A DNA stretch of 64,000 nt from Domibacillus indicus (GTDB lineage: Bacteria; Bacillota; Bacilli; Bacillales; Domibacillaceae): contig NZ_JAMBOO010000013.1 of assembly GCF_023715895.1 (NCBI RefSeq), positions 1 to 64,000 on the forward strand. Reading direction: 5' to 3'. Every line of letters begins with the position of its first letter. Position 1 is the first letter of the stretch. Below the pieces are notes generated by a model. The model searched no databases and was not told the origin of the DNA. It saw only the letters and a program-made list of their open reading frames with translations. Below, one piece after another: positions 51,235 to 60,369 of the stretch. Position numbers and translations under genes: made by a program.

Positions 51235-52827
51235 ATGTCATTAGCTACAAAAAAGGAGAATTCTACAGAAACACAAACACTGACAGATATGAAGCAGAAA
51301 ACACGGAAAGGTGTATTCTGGCCGGCTTTTCTTGTTGTAGGGGGCGGTGCAGCTCTTGGAATAGTTAATAATCAATTGTTAACTGAAATTTCTATGAATG
51401 GATTTGTAGGATCATTAAGGGGACTTGGATGGCTTTATCAAATTATATCTATTGTAGCGTTAATAATTGTAGCCATTGTTACGTTCTCAAAGTTAGGAAA
51501 TATACGTTTAGGCGGTCAGAAAGCCGAAGCAAAATATTCATTTGGAACATGGTTCGCAATGGCATTGACTGGCGGAATTGCAACGGGTGTAATCACTTAT
51601 GGAGTAAATGAACCGATTATTTATTTTAACAATATTTATGGAGAAATGGAACAAACAGGAGTTGAGCCAGGGACACCTCTTGCAGCAATTTTCGCGATGG
51701 GCCGCTCTTTTTACAACTGGTCATTTATCCCTTACGCTATGTATTCATTGAGCGGTTTAGTTGTTGCTTATATGTATTTTAATCGCAAAAAATCACTGTC
51801 TGTAACCGCAACGCTAACTCCATTGTTTGGAGATAGAATAACAAAAGGCGTTTGGGCAAACATAATCGATGTTTTATCTGTATTGGCAATTGCTCTTGGA
51901 TTGGCATCTTCTTTAGGAGCTGGACTTGCACTTGTCGGATCAGGAATTGAAGCAACTTACGGAATTCAACAAGGCCCCCTTGTCTGGCTGGCATTGACCA
52001 TTCTAATTACGGTCGTCTTTACTGTTTCCTCTTTAAAAGGACTAGATAAAGGGATTCGTATAATGGCAGATGCTAATGCAAAAGTTTTTTATGTTCTTCT
52101 TGCTCTACTAATAGTGATCGGACCAACCTTATATATTTTACGTACATCCACGGCAGGTCTAGGTTACTGGTTGCAAAACTTCTGGCAATGGGGTCTCGAT
52201 CCAATTGATATAGGCGGAGAAGCGCTAGTAATGTGGTGGACGTTATATGATTGGGCCATTTGGATTGCTTATGCACCATTAATGGGTGTTTTTCTAGCTG
52301 TCATTTCTTATGGACGTACACTTCGTCAGTTTATGATTGTTAACTGGATTATGCCTTCTGTATTCAGTATCATCTGGTTCGGTGTTTGGGGAGGAACAGC
52401 CCTACATTGGCAACAAAACAATATTGTTGATCTAGCAGACACCATTACAAATAGTGGAGCCGTAGCAGGATTATGGACATTCTTAGGCAATCTACCTTTA
52501 GGAATAATTATTATTCCAATTGTAATGTTGACATTAATTCTTTCATTTTCAACTGCTGCTGACTCGATGGTTCGTACAATTTCAGTATTATGCACTTCAA
52601 ATATTAGCCATGATGAAGAGCCTGCAAGTTGGAAAAAATTGATTTGGGCACTTTCTATTGGAATTATTGCATTCGTTATGGTTGCATTCGCTGGCGGAGA
52701 ACAAGGTGTTGAAGGTGTTAAATATCTGGCAGCACTAGGCGGATCGGCTGTTCTGTTTGTTTTTGTGCTACAGGTTATTTCTGCTATCAAGATGTTCTTT
52801 ATCGATAAAATAGAAGAGGGCGAATAA
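51235..52827 (+). CDS. BCCT-family (betaine-type) transporter
   Basis: A 530-residue twelve-segment transporter. The family core WTLYDWAIWIAYAPLMGVFL and the following ISYGRTLRQF correspond to the BCCT signature (usually W-x-x-x-x-W-A-W-W-I-S-W-x-P-F-x-G-x-F-I-A-R-I-S-x-G-R). Two of the usual aromatic positions are changed (Trp to Ile, Trp to Tyr), indicating an altered substrate box. BCCT proteins import trimethylammonium compounds such as glycine betaine, choline and carnitine. I chose ATG 51235 behind GGGGAGGGG. Only 12 bases separate it from the HutH-like gene, so it probably imports that enzyme's substrate, suggesting a betaine of histidine. Confidence 0.85.
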   Translation: MSLATKKENSTETQTLTDMKQKTRKGVFWPAFLVVGGGAALGIVNNQLLTEISMNGFVGSLRGLGWLYQIISIVALIIVAIVTFSKLGNIRLGGQKAEAKYSFGTWFAMALTGGIATGVITYGVNEPIIYFNNIYGEMEQTGVEPGTPLAAIFAMGRSFYNWSFIPYAMYSLSGLVVAYMYFNRKKSLSVTATLTPLFGDRITKGVWANIIDVLSVLAIALGLASSLGAGLALVGSGIEATYGIQQGPLVWLALTILITVVFTVSSLKGLDKGIRIMADANAKVFYVLLALLIVIGPTLYILRTSTAGLGYWLQNFWQWGLDPIDIGGEALVMWWTLYDWAIWIAYAPLMGVFLAVISYGRTLRQFMIVNWIMPSVFSIIWFGVWGGTALHWQQNNIVDLADTITNSGAVAGLWTFLGNLPLGIIIIPIVMLTLILSFSTAADSMVRTISVLCTSNISHDEEPASWKKLIWALSIGIIAFVMVAFAGGEQGVEGVKYLAALGGSAVLFVFVLQVISAIKMFFIDKIEEGE

Positions 52828-52839
52828 AGGAGAAAATAA

Positions 52840-54378
52840 ATGCTGATGAATCACACGAAAAAAGTAACCCTTGGTAATACTATAACTCTTGAAGAATTTA
52901 TAGAGGTAGTCCGTTTTGGCGCTTATGTCGAATTTTCTGAGGATTACTGTAAACGAGTGGAAAAATCCCAACAACTTGTTGGAAAATGGATAGAAGAAGG
53001 CAGAGTAATGTATGGGGTTAATACTGGCTTTGGTGCTCTTTCCAAAGAAATAATATCTTCAGAAGAAACGGCTCAATTACAAAAGAACATTCTTTTATCT
53101 CATGCTACCTCAGTAGGAGAACCGTTAGCAGAAGAAGACGTACGTGCCACCATGCTTATGATATTGCAAAATCTGGGACAAGGATATTCAGGAGTCCAGC
53201 TTGAAACGCTGGAGATGTATCGTCAATTTTTAAATCTTGGTTTAATTCCCTGGGCTCCAGGTGAAGGGTCAGTCGGCTATTTAAGCCCGGAAGCTCATAT
53301 GGCTCTTGTATTGATTGGTGAAGGAAAAGCATATATAAATGGACAACTTATGCCAGCAAGAAAGGCTTTAGAAAAAGCCGGACTAGCACCTATTGTTCTT
53401 TCTGCTAAAGAAGGACTGGCACTTATTAGTGGAACAACAACTCCAACAGGCATTGGAGCCTTGGCATTATTTGATATGCTAAAGGCCGCAACAGCAGCAG
53501 ATATAATTGGCGCAATGACCGTAGAAGTACTGAAGGGGACCACCCATGCTTTTGATGACCGCTTAATGAGTGTTCGTCCGCATCAAGAACAAAGAGATAC
53601 AGCAAGTAATGTGAGAAGAATATTAGATGACTCGATGATTGCAAAGAAATTTATAAATTATCGTTTACAAGATGCATTATCTCTCCGTGCAATTCCCCAA
53701 CTGCACGGAGCCGCAAAAAAAACACTAAAAGATGCTTTAAAGACCTTTGAAGTAGAGATTAATGCTTGTACAGATAATCCAATTCTTTGGCCGGATGAAG
53801 AAAACGCTGGGGCACTTTCAGGGTGTAATTGTGATTCATCATATGTTGGAATTGAATTAGATTCTATGTGTATTGCTGCAACCGCAATTGGCAAAATGTC
53901 AGAGCGAAGAAATAATCGTCTTATCAATGGTCAACTTTCTGAATATCCATCCTTTCTTATTCAAAAAGGAGGGATAAATTCTGGCTTGATGATCCCTCAA
54001 TACACACAGGCTGGCCTTTTAAACGAGATGAAAATATTGTCTCATCCTGCAACAGTAGACGCTATTCCGACCTCCGCTGATCAGGAAGATTATGTAGCGA
54101 TGGGATATAACGCAGCCAAAAAGGCACGAGAAATAGCTAAAAAACTTGAGTATGTTTTAGCGATTGAGTTGCTGTCTGTTTATTCCGCCCATCAATTTAT
54201 AGAAAGTGACTTGTTGCCCGGTTCTGCCTCAAGTGCTGTTTTAAATTTTATTTCTCAATTTGTACCGAACATGGAAGATGATATGTATCTACATCCTCAT
54301 ATAGAAGCGCTAAAAGAATTTATACATTCTGGTGAAATTATAAAATGTATAGAGAATGTAATAGGAAAGCTCCAATGA
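52840..54378 (+). CDS. HAL/PAL-superfamily lyase without MIO motif (HutH-like)
   Basis: A 512-residue homologue of histidine ammonia-lyase. Kept: Tyr58 in MYGVNTGFGALS, His88 in SHATSVGEPL, Arg283 in SLRAIPQLHG and the QEDYVAM Glu. Lost: the Ala-Ser-Gly that cyclises to the MIO cofactor (family text GSVGASGDLAPL; here GSVGYLSPEAHM, residues 143-153). The Asn of the following motif is Ser (LISGT, residue 197), and the Tyr expected at 280 is Leu (LQDALSLR). MIO makes ammonia a good leaving group; without it the enzyme probably eliminates a better one, such as trimethylamine from ergothioneine or hercynine. This fits the co-transcribed BCCT gene. Ordinary histidine ammonia-lyase activity is unlikely. 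Confidence 0.8.
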   Translation: MLMNHTKKVTLGNTITLEEFIEVVRFGAYVEFSEDYCKRVEKSQQLVGKWIEEGRVMYGVNTGFGALSKEIISSEETAQLQKNILLSHATSVGEPLAEEDVRATMLMILQNLGQGYSGVQLETLEMYRQFLNLGLIPWAPGEGSVGYLSPEAHMALVLIGEGKAYINGQLMPARKALEKAGLAPIVLSAKEGLALISGTTTPTGIGALALFDMLKAATAADIIGAMTVEVLKGTTHAFDDRLMSVRPHQEQRDTASNVRRILDDSMIAKKFINYRLQDALSLRAIPQLHGAAKKTLKDALKTFEVEINACTDNPILWPDEENAGALSGCNCDSSYVGIELDSMCIAATAIGKMSERRNNRLINGQLSEYPSFLIQKGGINSGLMIPQYTQAGLLNEMKILSHPATVDAIPTSADQEDYVAMGYNAAKKAREIAKKLEYVLAIELLSVYSAHQFIESDLLPGSASSAVLNFISQFVPNMEDDMYLHPHIEALKEFIHSGEIIKCIENVIGKLQ

Positions 54379-54426
54379 TATACATTTAAGAGCCATACTA
54401 TTACAAAATAAAATGTTACTTCCAAA

Positions 54427-54469
54427 AATCCTAACTTAATTAATCAAGTGAGTTAGGATTTACTTTTTT
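54427..54469 (+). terminator. Terminator after the HutH-like gene
   Basis: AAATCCTAACT pairs with AGTTAGGATTT around a loop, then ACTTTTTT. It separates the transporter-lyase pair from the following regulator. Confidence 0.7.
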
Positions 54470-54525
54470 AAAAGTATTCGAATAAATTAGATGTTATGAA
54501 AAAGTCACAAGAAAGAGGAAATAAA

Positions 54526-55995
54526 GTGGAAATACATTTAGTGGCAAAAAATCAACTAGAAGCCAACGGGATTAGATGGGTACTAGAGTCACATTTTACG
54601 GGAATTCAATTGCATATATGGGACACGATAGAAACATTTGAGGAGGGTGTACAAAAACAGCAGCCAGACCTCGTCATCTTAGATATGGATGGGTGGCAGC
54701 ATGAAAATGAAAAATTCAACTCAATTAGAAAAAGACTTGGAATTAAGTGGATAGGTATTTCGTCAGAAAGAATATTTCAAACCGCGTATAGCGCGCTTCG
54801 TTTTCGTGCAGAAGATGTTTTATTTCGTCCTTTTCTACCAACAGATTTAATTAAACTTATTCAACAGTTACGCTATCAAATGAGAAATAAAAAGCTTTCT
54901 TATTCAAATAGTATAACTAGAGAAGCCGAGGTATTCGATATTGATTACCCAGATCTTTTTTTAAAAGATAAAAGGCATACAAATTCAATATCAATGATCG
55001 CATTTTTAACGCCTTCTTCAGAAACACTTTATTTAGTGCACGATGCATTGCAACGTCACTCATTTACGGGGAACAAACGTATACTTGTTTTTTCTGATTT
55101 TATTTTATGTGTTCAGGAAACTAAGGAAGAAGCTCTAATTAAAGAAGAGTACCAGACATTTCTGACGCGCTGGAAAGAACATATTGATGAGCCGCTTGCA
55201 ATTGTTATTAAGATTGCACCGGCAGGTCACTCATTAAAGGATATATATGAGCAAACACGTCAATTAACAAGGAGAATTTTTTTTGAAGGATATGACATTA
55301 TTTTAGCGGAAGAAGAAGAAGTTTACTATAGAGAAATAGATCCTTTCCTTACTCCTTTGGAACAGCGTCAATGGATTGAAATGCTTGAAAAAAGAGACAT
55401 AAATGCAATCCGAAGTTGGATAGAAAATGAATTCCTAACCTTTCAGCCCCCTTATCCAGATCCAGAAATCATTCGAATTCGGCTGACGAGCGTGCTGGCA
55501 CAGATTCGCCGCTACATAAAATCATATGATCTTCAGAGCACATCCTGGGAAGCAATCTATCACAAGGTTTTTCAGTACATTGTACAGAATCCTGTCATTT
55601 ATCAAATTGTTCAGGAATTGCTGGTATTCACGACCCGGTTACTCCAACAAAACAATACACATTTAAATGAAGAGCCACGCTCCCTTGTTGAAAAAGCAAG
55701 AGAGTTGATTGAGAGTAACTATTGGGATGCTCAGTGGAATTTAACAGCATGTGCTAATGCACTTCGTGTTAATAAAAGTACTCTCAGCCGTCGTTTTGCA
55801 ACTGAATCTAGCCAATCGTTTCGTGATACGTTACATCAGATGCGTATAGGAGAGGCTAAAAAACTATTACAAGAAACAGATTTACCCTTGGAAGAAATTG
55901 CACGATTAACAGGTTATTCTCACCAAACTTATTTTAATTCTAAATTCAAATTGCTAGAAGGCTGTACCCCGTTAGTTTATCGACAAAAATTATAA
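54526..55995 (+). CDS. Receiver-AraC regulator with atypical receiver (second paralogue)
   Basis: A 489-residue paralogue of the regulator at 49427, with the same three-part layout and a near-identical middle motif (EIDPFLTPLEQRQWIEMLEK; RLTSVLAQIRRYIKSYDLQ). Its receiver has the acceptor Asp (PDLVILDMDGW, about Asp53), but the conserved Lys is Arg (DVLFRPFLP) and the N-terminal acidic pair is missing, the opposite defects to its paralogue. The AraC domain occupies about 390-489 (LTACANALRVNKSTLSRRFA, LEEIARLTGYSHQTYFNSKF). I chose GTG 54526, well spaced from AGAGG, over ATG 54496. Placed between the lyase and the hutU-hutI operon, it probably activates the latter. Confidence 0.82.
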   Translation: MEIHLVAKNQLEANGIRWVLESHFTGIQLHIWDTIETFEEGVQKQQPDLVILDMDGWQHENEKFNSIRKRLGIKWIGISSERIFQTAYSALRFRAEDVLFRPFLPTDLIKLIQQLRYQMRNKKLSYSNSITREAEVFDIDYPDLFLKDKRHTNSISMIAFLTPSSETLYLVHDALQRHSFTGNKRILVFSDFILCVQETKEEALIKEEYQTFLTRWKEHIDEPLAIVIKIAPAGHSLKDIYEQTRQLTRRIFFEGYDIILAEEEEVYYREIDPFLTPLEQRQWIEMLEKRDINAIRSWIENEFLTFQPPYPDPEIIRIRLTSVLAQIRRYIKSYDLQSTSWEAIYHKVFQYIVQNPVIYQIVQELLVFTTRLLQQNNTHLNEEPRSLVEKARELIESNYWDAQWNLTACANALRVNKSTLSRRFATESSQSFRDTLHQMRIGEAKKLLQETDLPLEEIARLTGYSHQTYFNSKFKLLEGCTPLVYRQKL

Positions 55996-56015
55996 TGAGA
56001 AATCAGAAAAGTGAG

Positions 56016-56068
56016 ATAAATTATAAAATAGGCAAAAAAACAGAAAAATTATGCAATAAATTATAAAA
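56016..56068 (+). promoter_or_regulatory. 13-bp direct repeats upstream of hutU, candidate AraC sites
   Basis: ATAAATTATAAAA occurs at 56016-56028 and again at 56056-56068, exactly 40 bases apart (about four helical turns), 78 bases or more before the hutU start. AraC-type proteins commonly bind such direct repeats. The surroundings are AT-rich, so chance is possible. Confidence 0.4.
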
Positions 56069-56146
56069 AGATCATTATATTATAATCTGAATATTAAGTG
56101 AAGTGTAATAAAATTACTACATACAAAACATAGGAGGGAAAGTTAC

Positions 56147-57808
56147 ATGAAAACCACAGCAGAAGAAAAAGTAGTACGTTATCGAGGAACAACACTTAAT
56201 ACGAAAGGTTGGGAACAAGAAGCGGTTCTTAGAATGCTAATGAACAACTTAGATCCAGAAGTTGCCGAACATCCAGAAAAGTTAGTTGTATATGGGGGAA
56301 TAGGAAAAGCCGCAAGAAACTGGGAATCTTTTGATCAAATCGTAGCATCATTAAAAGAGTTAGAAAAAAATGAAACATTGCTGATTCAATCAGGGAAACC
56401 GGTAGCCATCTTTAAAACTCACGAAGCAGCACCACGCGTACTATTAGCCAACTCTAACATTGTGCCTGCGTGGGCAAATTGGGACACATTCCATGAACTT
56501 GATAAAAAAGGACTAATGATGTATGGCCAAATGACAGCTGGAAGCTGGATTTATATTGGCAGCCAAGGAATTGTACAAGGCACTTATGAGACATTTGCAG
56601 AATGTGCGAAGCAGCACTTCAATGGGACACTAGAAGGTACAATTACCGTAACAGCTGGACTTGGCGGCATGGGAGGCGCACAGCCTTTAGCAGTAACCAT
56701 GGCAGGTGGTGTTGTGATCGGAATTGATGTAGATCGAAGCCGGATCGAAAAACGCATTGAAACCCGGTACTGCGATGTACTTTCTGAAACGTTGGATGAA
56801 GCGATTGCGTTAGCAGAAGAAGCAAAACAAGCAGGTAAAGCTCTTTCGATTGGACTGCTTGGCAATGCAGCTGAAGTGCTTCCTGACATGATTAAACGAG
56901 GCTTTATTCCCGACATTGTGACAGACCAAACATCTGCTCACGATCCATTAAATGGGTATCTTCCTATCGGAATGTCTATGTCAGAAGGCGAAAAACTCCG
57001 CACAGAAGATCCAGAAGAGTATGTAAAACAATCAAAAAAAAGCATGGCCGTACATGTTCAATCAATGCTACAGATGCAAAAACAAGGTGCGGTTGCATTT
57101 GATTATGGAAATAATATTCGACAGGTTGCCTTTGATGAAGGGGTAGAAAATGCTTTTAATTTTCCGGGATTTGTTCCAGCCTACATCCGCCCACAATTTT
57201 GCGAAGGAAAAGGGCCGTTTCGCTGGGTAGCCCTCTCAGGTGATCCAGAAGATATATATAAGACCGACGAAGTGATTTTAAGAGAGTTTGCTTATAATGA
57301 ACACTTGTGCAATTGGATAAAGATGGCGAGAGAAAAAATTGAGTTTCAAGGCCTTCCAGCTCGTATTTGCTGGTTAGGCTATGGAGAACGCGCACGTTTT
57401 GGAAAAATCATTAATGAAATGGTAGCTTCTGGTGAACTCTCAGCTCCAATTGTTATTGGACGGGATCATTTAGATGCTGGTTCTGTTGCTTCACCAAATC
57501 GTGAAACAGAAGCCATGAAAGATGGCAGTGATGCAGTAGGAGACTGGCCTATACTAAATGCATTAGTGAATACAGCTGCTGGCGCAAGCTGGGTATCTGT
57601 TCACCATGGCGGTGGTGTAGGAATGGGCTATTCACTTCATGCAGGAATGGTTGTTGTCGCTGATGGTACGGAGGAGGCGGCTCAGCGCCTTGAGCGGGTT
57701 TTAACAACCGACCCTGGTATGGGTGTCGTTCGCCATGTGGATGCAGGTTATGATTTAGCAATTCAAACTGCGAAAGAAAAAGGCATGAATATTCCAACTC
57801 TAAAGTAA
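56147..57808 (+). CDS. hutU: Urocanate hydratase (or thiourocanate hydratase)
   Basis: A 553-residue urocanase of standard length. The NAD-binding [60 protein letters not shown], the active-site Cys region [17 protein letters not shown] and [20 protein letters not shown] are all present. Urocanase adds water to urocanate to give imidazolonepropionate using tightly bound NAD+. In this cluster, if the first step releases trimethylamine from ergothioneine, the substrate would be thiourocanate; with hercynine it would be urocanate itself. It is the first gene of a tight operon to 63643, starting behind AGGAGGGAAAG. Confidence 0.92.
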   Translation: MKTTAEEKVVRYRGTTLNTKGWEQEAVLRMLMNNLDPEVAEHPEKLVVYGGIGKAARNWESFDQIVASLKELEKNETLLIQSGKPVAIFKTHEAAPRVLLANSNIVPAWANWDTFHELDKKGLMMYGQMTAGSWIYIGSQGIVQGTYETFAECAKQHFNGTLEGTITVTAGLGGMGGAQPLAVTMAGGVVIGIDVDRSRIEKRIETRYCDVLSETLDEAIALAEEAKQAGKALSIGLLGNAAEVLPDMIKRGFIPDIVTDQTSAHDPLNGYLPIGMSMSEGEKLRTEDPEEYVKQSKKSMAVHVQSMLQMQKQGAVAFDYGNNIRQVAFDEGVENAFNFPGFVPAYIRPQFCEGKGPFRWVALSGDPEDIYKTDEVILREFAYNEHLCNWIKMAREKIEFQGLPARICWLGYGERARFGKIINEMVASGELSAPIVIGRDHLDAGSVASPNRETEAMKDGSDAVGDWPILNALVNTAAGASWVSVHHGGGVGMGYSLHAGMVVVADGTEEAAQRLERVLTTDPGMGVVRHVDAGYDLAIQTAKEKGMNIPTLK

Positions 57809-57822
57809 AAGGTTGAGATAAA

Positions 57823-59145
57823 ATGACGGAAATTTTATATATCAAAAGAGCTTCCCAAGTTATTACAGTCAGTGGAGGCAGCCAGAAGCCAAAAACAGGA
57901 CAGGAAATGTCTGAAATCGGTGTAATTGAAAATGGCAGTGTAATAGTAGAAGGAAATCAAATTCGTTTTGTCGGCTCTGATAGAGAAGCTGAAAAATATG
58001 TAAATACTTTAAGCGAACCAGTAACTGTTATCAATGCTGAAGGAAAAATCTTAACCCCAGGATTGATTGATCCTCACACACATATTGTTTTCGCAGGAAG
58101 CCGTGAAAAAGAATTAGAAATGCGCTTAAAGGGTGCAAAATATATAGATATTCTAAAAGCTGGTGGTGGTATTTTAAGTACCACCACTGATACAAGAAAA
58201 GCTTCTGAAGAACATTTGATTGAGGAAACACTTAAACGGTTAAATCGTTTTCTACAGTATGGTGTAACAACGATTGAAGCAAAAAGCGGATATGGATTAA
58301 CAGTAGAAGACGAATTAAAACAACTTAGAGTTGCAAAGAAATTAAATAAGCAGCATCCTATTGATCTTATTTCCACTTTTATGGGAGCTCATGCAGTGCC
58401 GGCTGAATATAAGGAAAGTCCTGAGGAATTTGTAAAACTTGTAGTAGAGGAAATGCTGCCACAAGTTGCACAGGAAAAATTAGCAGAATTTTGTGATGTA
58501 TTCTGTGAAGAAGGCGTATTTACGATTGAACAGTCTGAATACATCCTTCAGGAGGGAAAAAAGTGGGGCTTAATTCCAAAAATCCATGCGGATGAGATTG
58601 TTCAATTTGGCGGTGCTGAGTTAGCGGCAAAGATAGGGGCTATTTCTGCAGATCATTTATTAAGGGCATCAGAAAATGGGATTAAGCAAATGGCAGAGCA
58701 GGGTGTTATAGCGGTCTTATTGCCTGGGACAGCATTCTTCCTTATGGCGGAACCAGCTAATGCTAGAAAAATGATTGAATTGGGTGTTCCTGTCGCTCTT
58801 TCAACGGATCGTAATCCAGGCTCATCACCTACCGAGTCATTGCCGTTTATTATGAATTTAGCATGTCTCACCATGAAAATGACGCCGGAAGAAGTATTAA
58901 CAGCTTGTACAATTAATGCTGCGCATGCCATTAATAGAGCGAGCGAAATTGGAAGTATTGAAGTGGACAAGAAAGCAGACTTTGTCTTGTTTGATGCTCC
59001 TAATTATCAAACACTCCAGTACAATTATGCCGTTAATCTTGTTGACACAGTATTTAAAAATGGAAAAGTAGTCGTAAAAGGTGGTGCTATTGTTGAAAGT
59101 GAAGAATCTTTGCATCAATATAGCTCGGCTGAAAACAGACATTGA
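57823..59145 (+). CDS. hutI: Imidazolonepropionase-like amidohydrolase
   Basis: A 440-residue metal-dependent amidohydrolase of the HutI family. Metal and substrate residues are recognisable: PGLIDPHTHIVFAGSREKEL, EAKSGYGLTVEDELK, FMGAHAVPAEY, KIHADEIVQFGGAELA and ALSTDRNPGSSPTESL. In the HutI sequences I remember, the last motif reads TDFNPG; here Phe is Arg. Normal HutI opens the imidazolone ring to formiminoglutamate. The change may fit an oxo-thioxo ring or simply be drift. It starts 14 bases after hutU and overlaps the next gene by about 50 bases, showing tight coupling. Confidence 0.85.
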   Translation: MTEILYIKRASQVITVSGGSQKPKTGQEMSEIGVIENGSVIVEGNQIRFVGSDREAEKYVNTLSEPVTVINAEGKILTPGLIDPHTHIVFAGSREKELEMRLKGAKYIDILKAGGGILSTTTDTRKASEEHLIEETLKRLNRFLQYGVTTIEAKSGYGLTVEDELKQLRVAKKLNKQHPIDLISTFMGAHAVPAEYKESPEEFVKLVVEEMLPQVAQEKLAEFCDVFCEEGVFTIEQSEYILQEGKKWGLIPKIHADEIVQFGGAELAAKIGAISADHLLRASENGIKQMAEQGVIAVLLPGTAFFLMAEPANARKMIELGVPVALSTDRNPGSSPTESLPFIMNLACLTMKMTPEEVLTACTINAAHAINRASEIGSIEVDKKADFVLFDAPNYQTLQYNYAVNLVDTVFKNGKVVVKGGAIVESEESLHQYSSAENRH

Positions 59146-60355
59146 AGAACTCGGAAAATTCGGGAAGAATGCTAAAGGTGGCCTTGATAGGACCACCTTT
59201 ACTCCTTCTGAATTAGAAGCAAGAGAATGGCTTAAAGAACGTCTTCATAAGTTAAAGCTGGCAATAAGAATAGATCAAGCAGCAAACATATGGGCCAAGC
59301 GCCCAGGTCAGGAAGCAACTCTTCCCAGTATTTCTTTCGGATCACATATTGATACCGTTCCCAATGGAGGGAAATATGATGGAGCGTTGGGAGTTCTCAT
59401 CGCACTTGAAGTAATGAGAGTGTTAGAAGAAAGTCATATTTCAACACGGCATCCATTAGAATTAGTTTCTTTTAGCGCAGAAGAGCCAAATCCTTTTGGG
59501 TTGTCTACTTTTGGCAGCCGAGCAATCAGCGGGAAGTTAAAAAAAAGCGATATAACAAATGTAACTGACTCTGAAGGAACAAGGCTAGTTGATGCCCTAA
59601 GAAGTGCGGGTGGTGATCCGGAGAATTTTGAAAAAGCAGTACGTAATCCAGCTGAATTAAGCGCATTTTTAGAAGTGCATATTGAACAAGGGAAAAGACT
59701 ATTAAACCGTTCTATTCCAGTTGGTGTGGTAACTGCTATTACAGGAATTTACCGAGAAAAAATATCAGTATATGGAGAAGCAAATCATGCTGGTACGACA
59801 CTCATGGAAGATAGGAAAGATGCATTAACAGCAGCTTCAGAAATTATTTTATCCTTAGAACGCGTCAGCAGTGCACATCCCTCTAATGAAGTAGTTGGAA
59901 CAATTGGAAAAGTTGATGTTTCTCCTAATGCACCGAACATAATACCGGAGAAAATCGAAATGATATTAGAAATTAGAGGAAAATCGTCTTCTGAGATATA
60001 TGAGGTGTTAAAGAAATTTGATACGGATTTAATAAAAATTAGAGAAAGCCGACCCGTCCAAATAAAGCGAAAAGTCATTTTAGATCAAACCCCTGCACCT
60101 ATGAATGAATTGGTAGTTAAAACTATTCAAGACTGTGCGGAGTCGCTAAACTATCCCTCTTATTCGCTTGGAAGTATGGCAGGGCACGATGCTACTCACA
60201 TGGCATCGCTAACCAAAAGTGGGATGTTGTTTGTTCCGAGTTTAGATGGTAAAAGTCACTGTCCGGAAGAAGAAAGCAGATTAGAAGATATAGAAAAAGT
60301 CGCAAATGTTTTATTGCATACGATTCTTTCACTGGATCAAAAACTTGATGTATAA
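59093..60355 (+). CDS. M20 amidohydrolase, carbamoylase/allantoate amidohydrolase type (first)
   Basis: A 420-residue M20-family enzyme of the HyuC/AllC/AmaB group. Metal and catalytic residues are visible: FGSHIDTVPNGGKYDGALGV (His, Asp), SFSAEEPNPFGLSTFGSRA (Glu pair), LEVHIEQGKRL (His) and GKSHCPEEE (His). The dimerisation domain is in the middle (ISVYGEANHAGTTLMEDRKD). Such enzymes hydrolyse N-carbamoyl amino acids, allantoate or related amidines. I chose TTG 59093 behind AAAGGTGG; GTG 59081 is an alternative. It overlaps hutI. In a hut-like pathway the natural substrate would be N-carbamoyl- or N-formyl-glutamate, replacing the absent hutG. Confidence 0.82.
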   Translation: MKVKNLCINIARLKTDIEELGKFGKNAKGGLDRTTFTPSELEAREWLKERLHKLKLAIRIDQAANIWAKRPGQEATLPSISFGSHIDTVPNGGKYDGALGVLIALEVMRVLEESHISTRHPLELVSFSAEEPNPFGLSTFGSRAISGKLKKSDITNVTDSEGTRLVDALRSAGGDPENFEKAVRNPAELSAFLEVHIEQGKRLLNRSIPVGVVTAITGIYREKISVYGEANHAGTTLMEDRKDALTAASEIILSLERVSSAHPSNEVVGTIGKVDVSPNAPNIIPEKIEMILEIRGKSSSEIYEVLKKFDTDLIKIRESRPVQIKRKVILDQTPAPMNELVVKTIQDCAESLNYPSYSLGSMAGHDATHMASLTKSGMLFVPSLDGKSHCPEEESRLEDIEKVANVLLHTILSLDQKLDV

Positions 60356-60369
60356 AAGGGGATAAGAAC

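Noticed and set aside
52840-54378. Ordinary histidine ammonia-lyase (hutH)
   Set aside because: The MIO triad and two neighbouring active-site residues are absent although the frame is intact, so I did not assign hutH.
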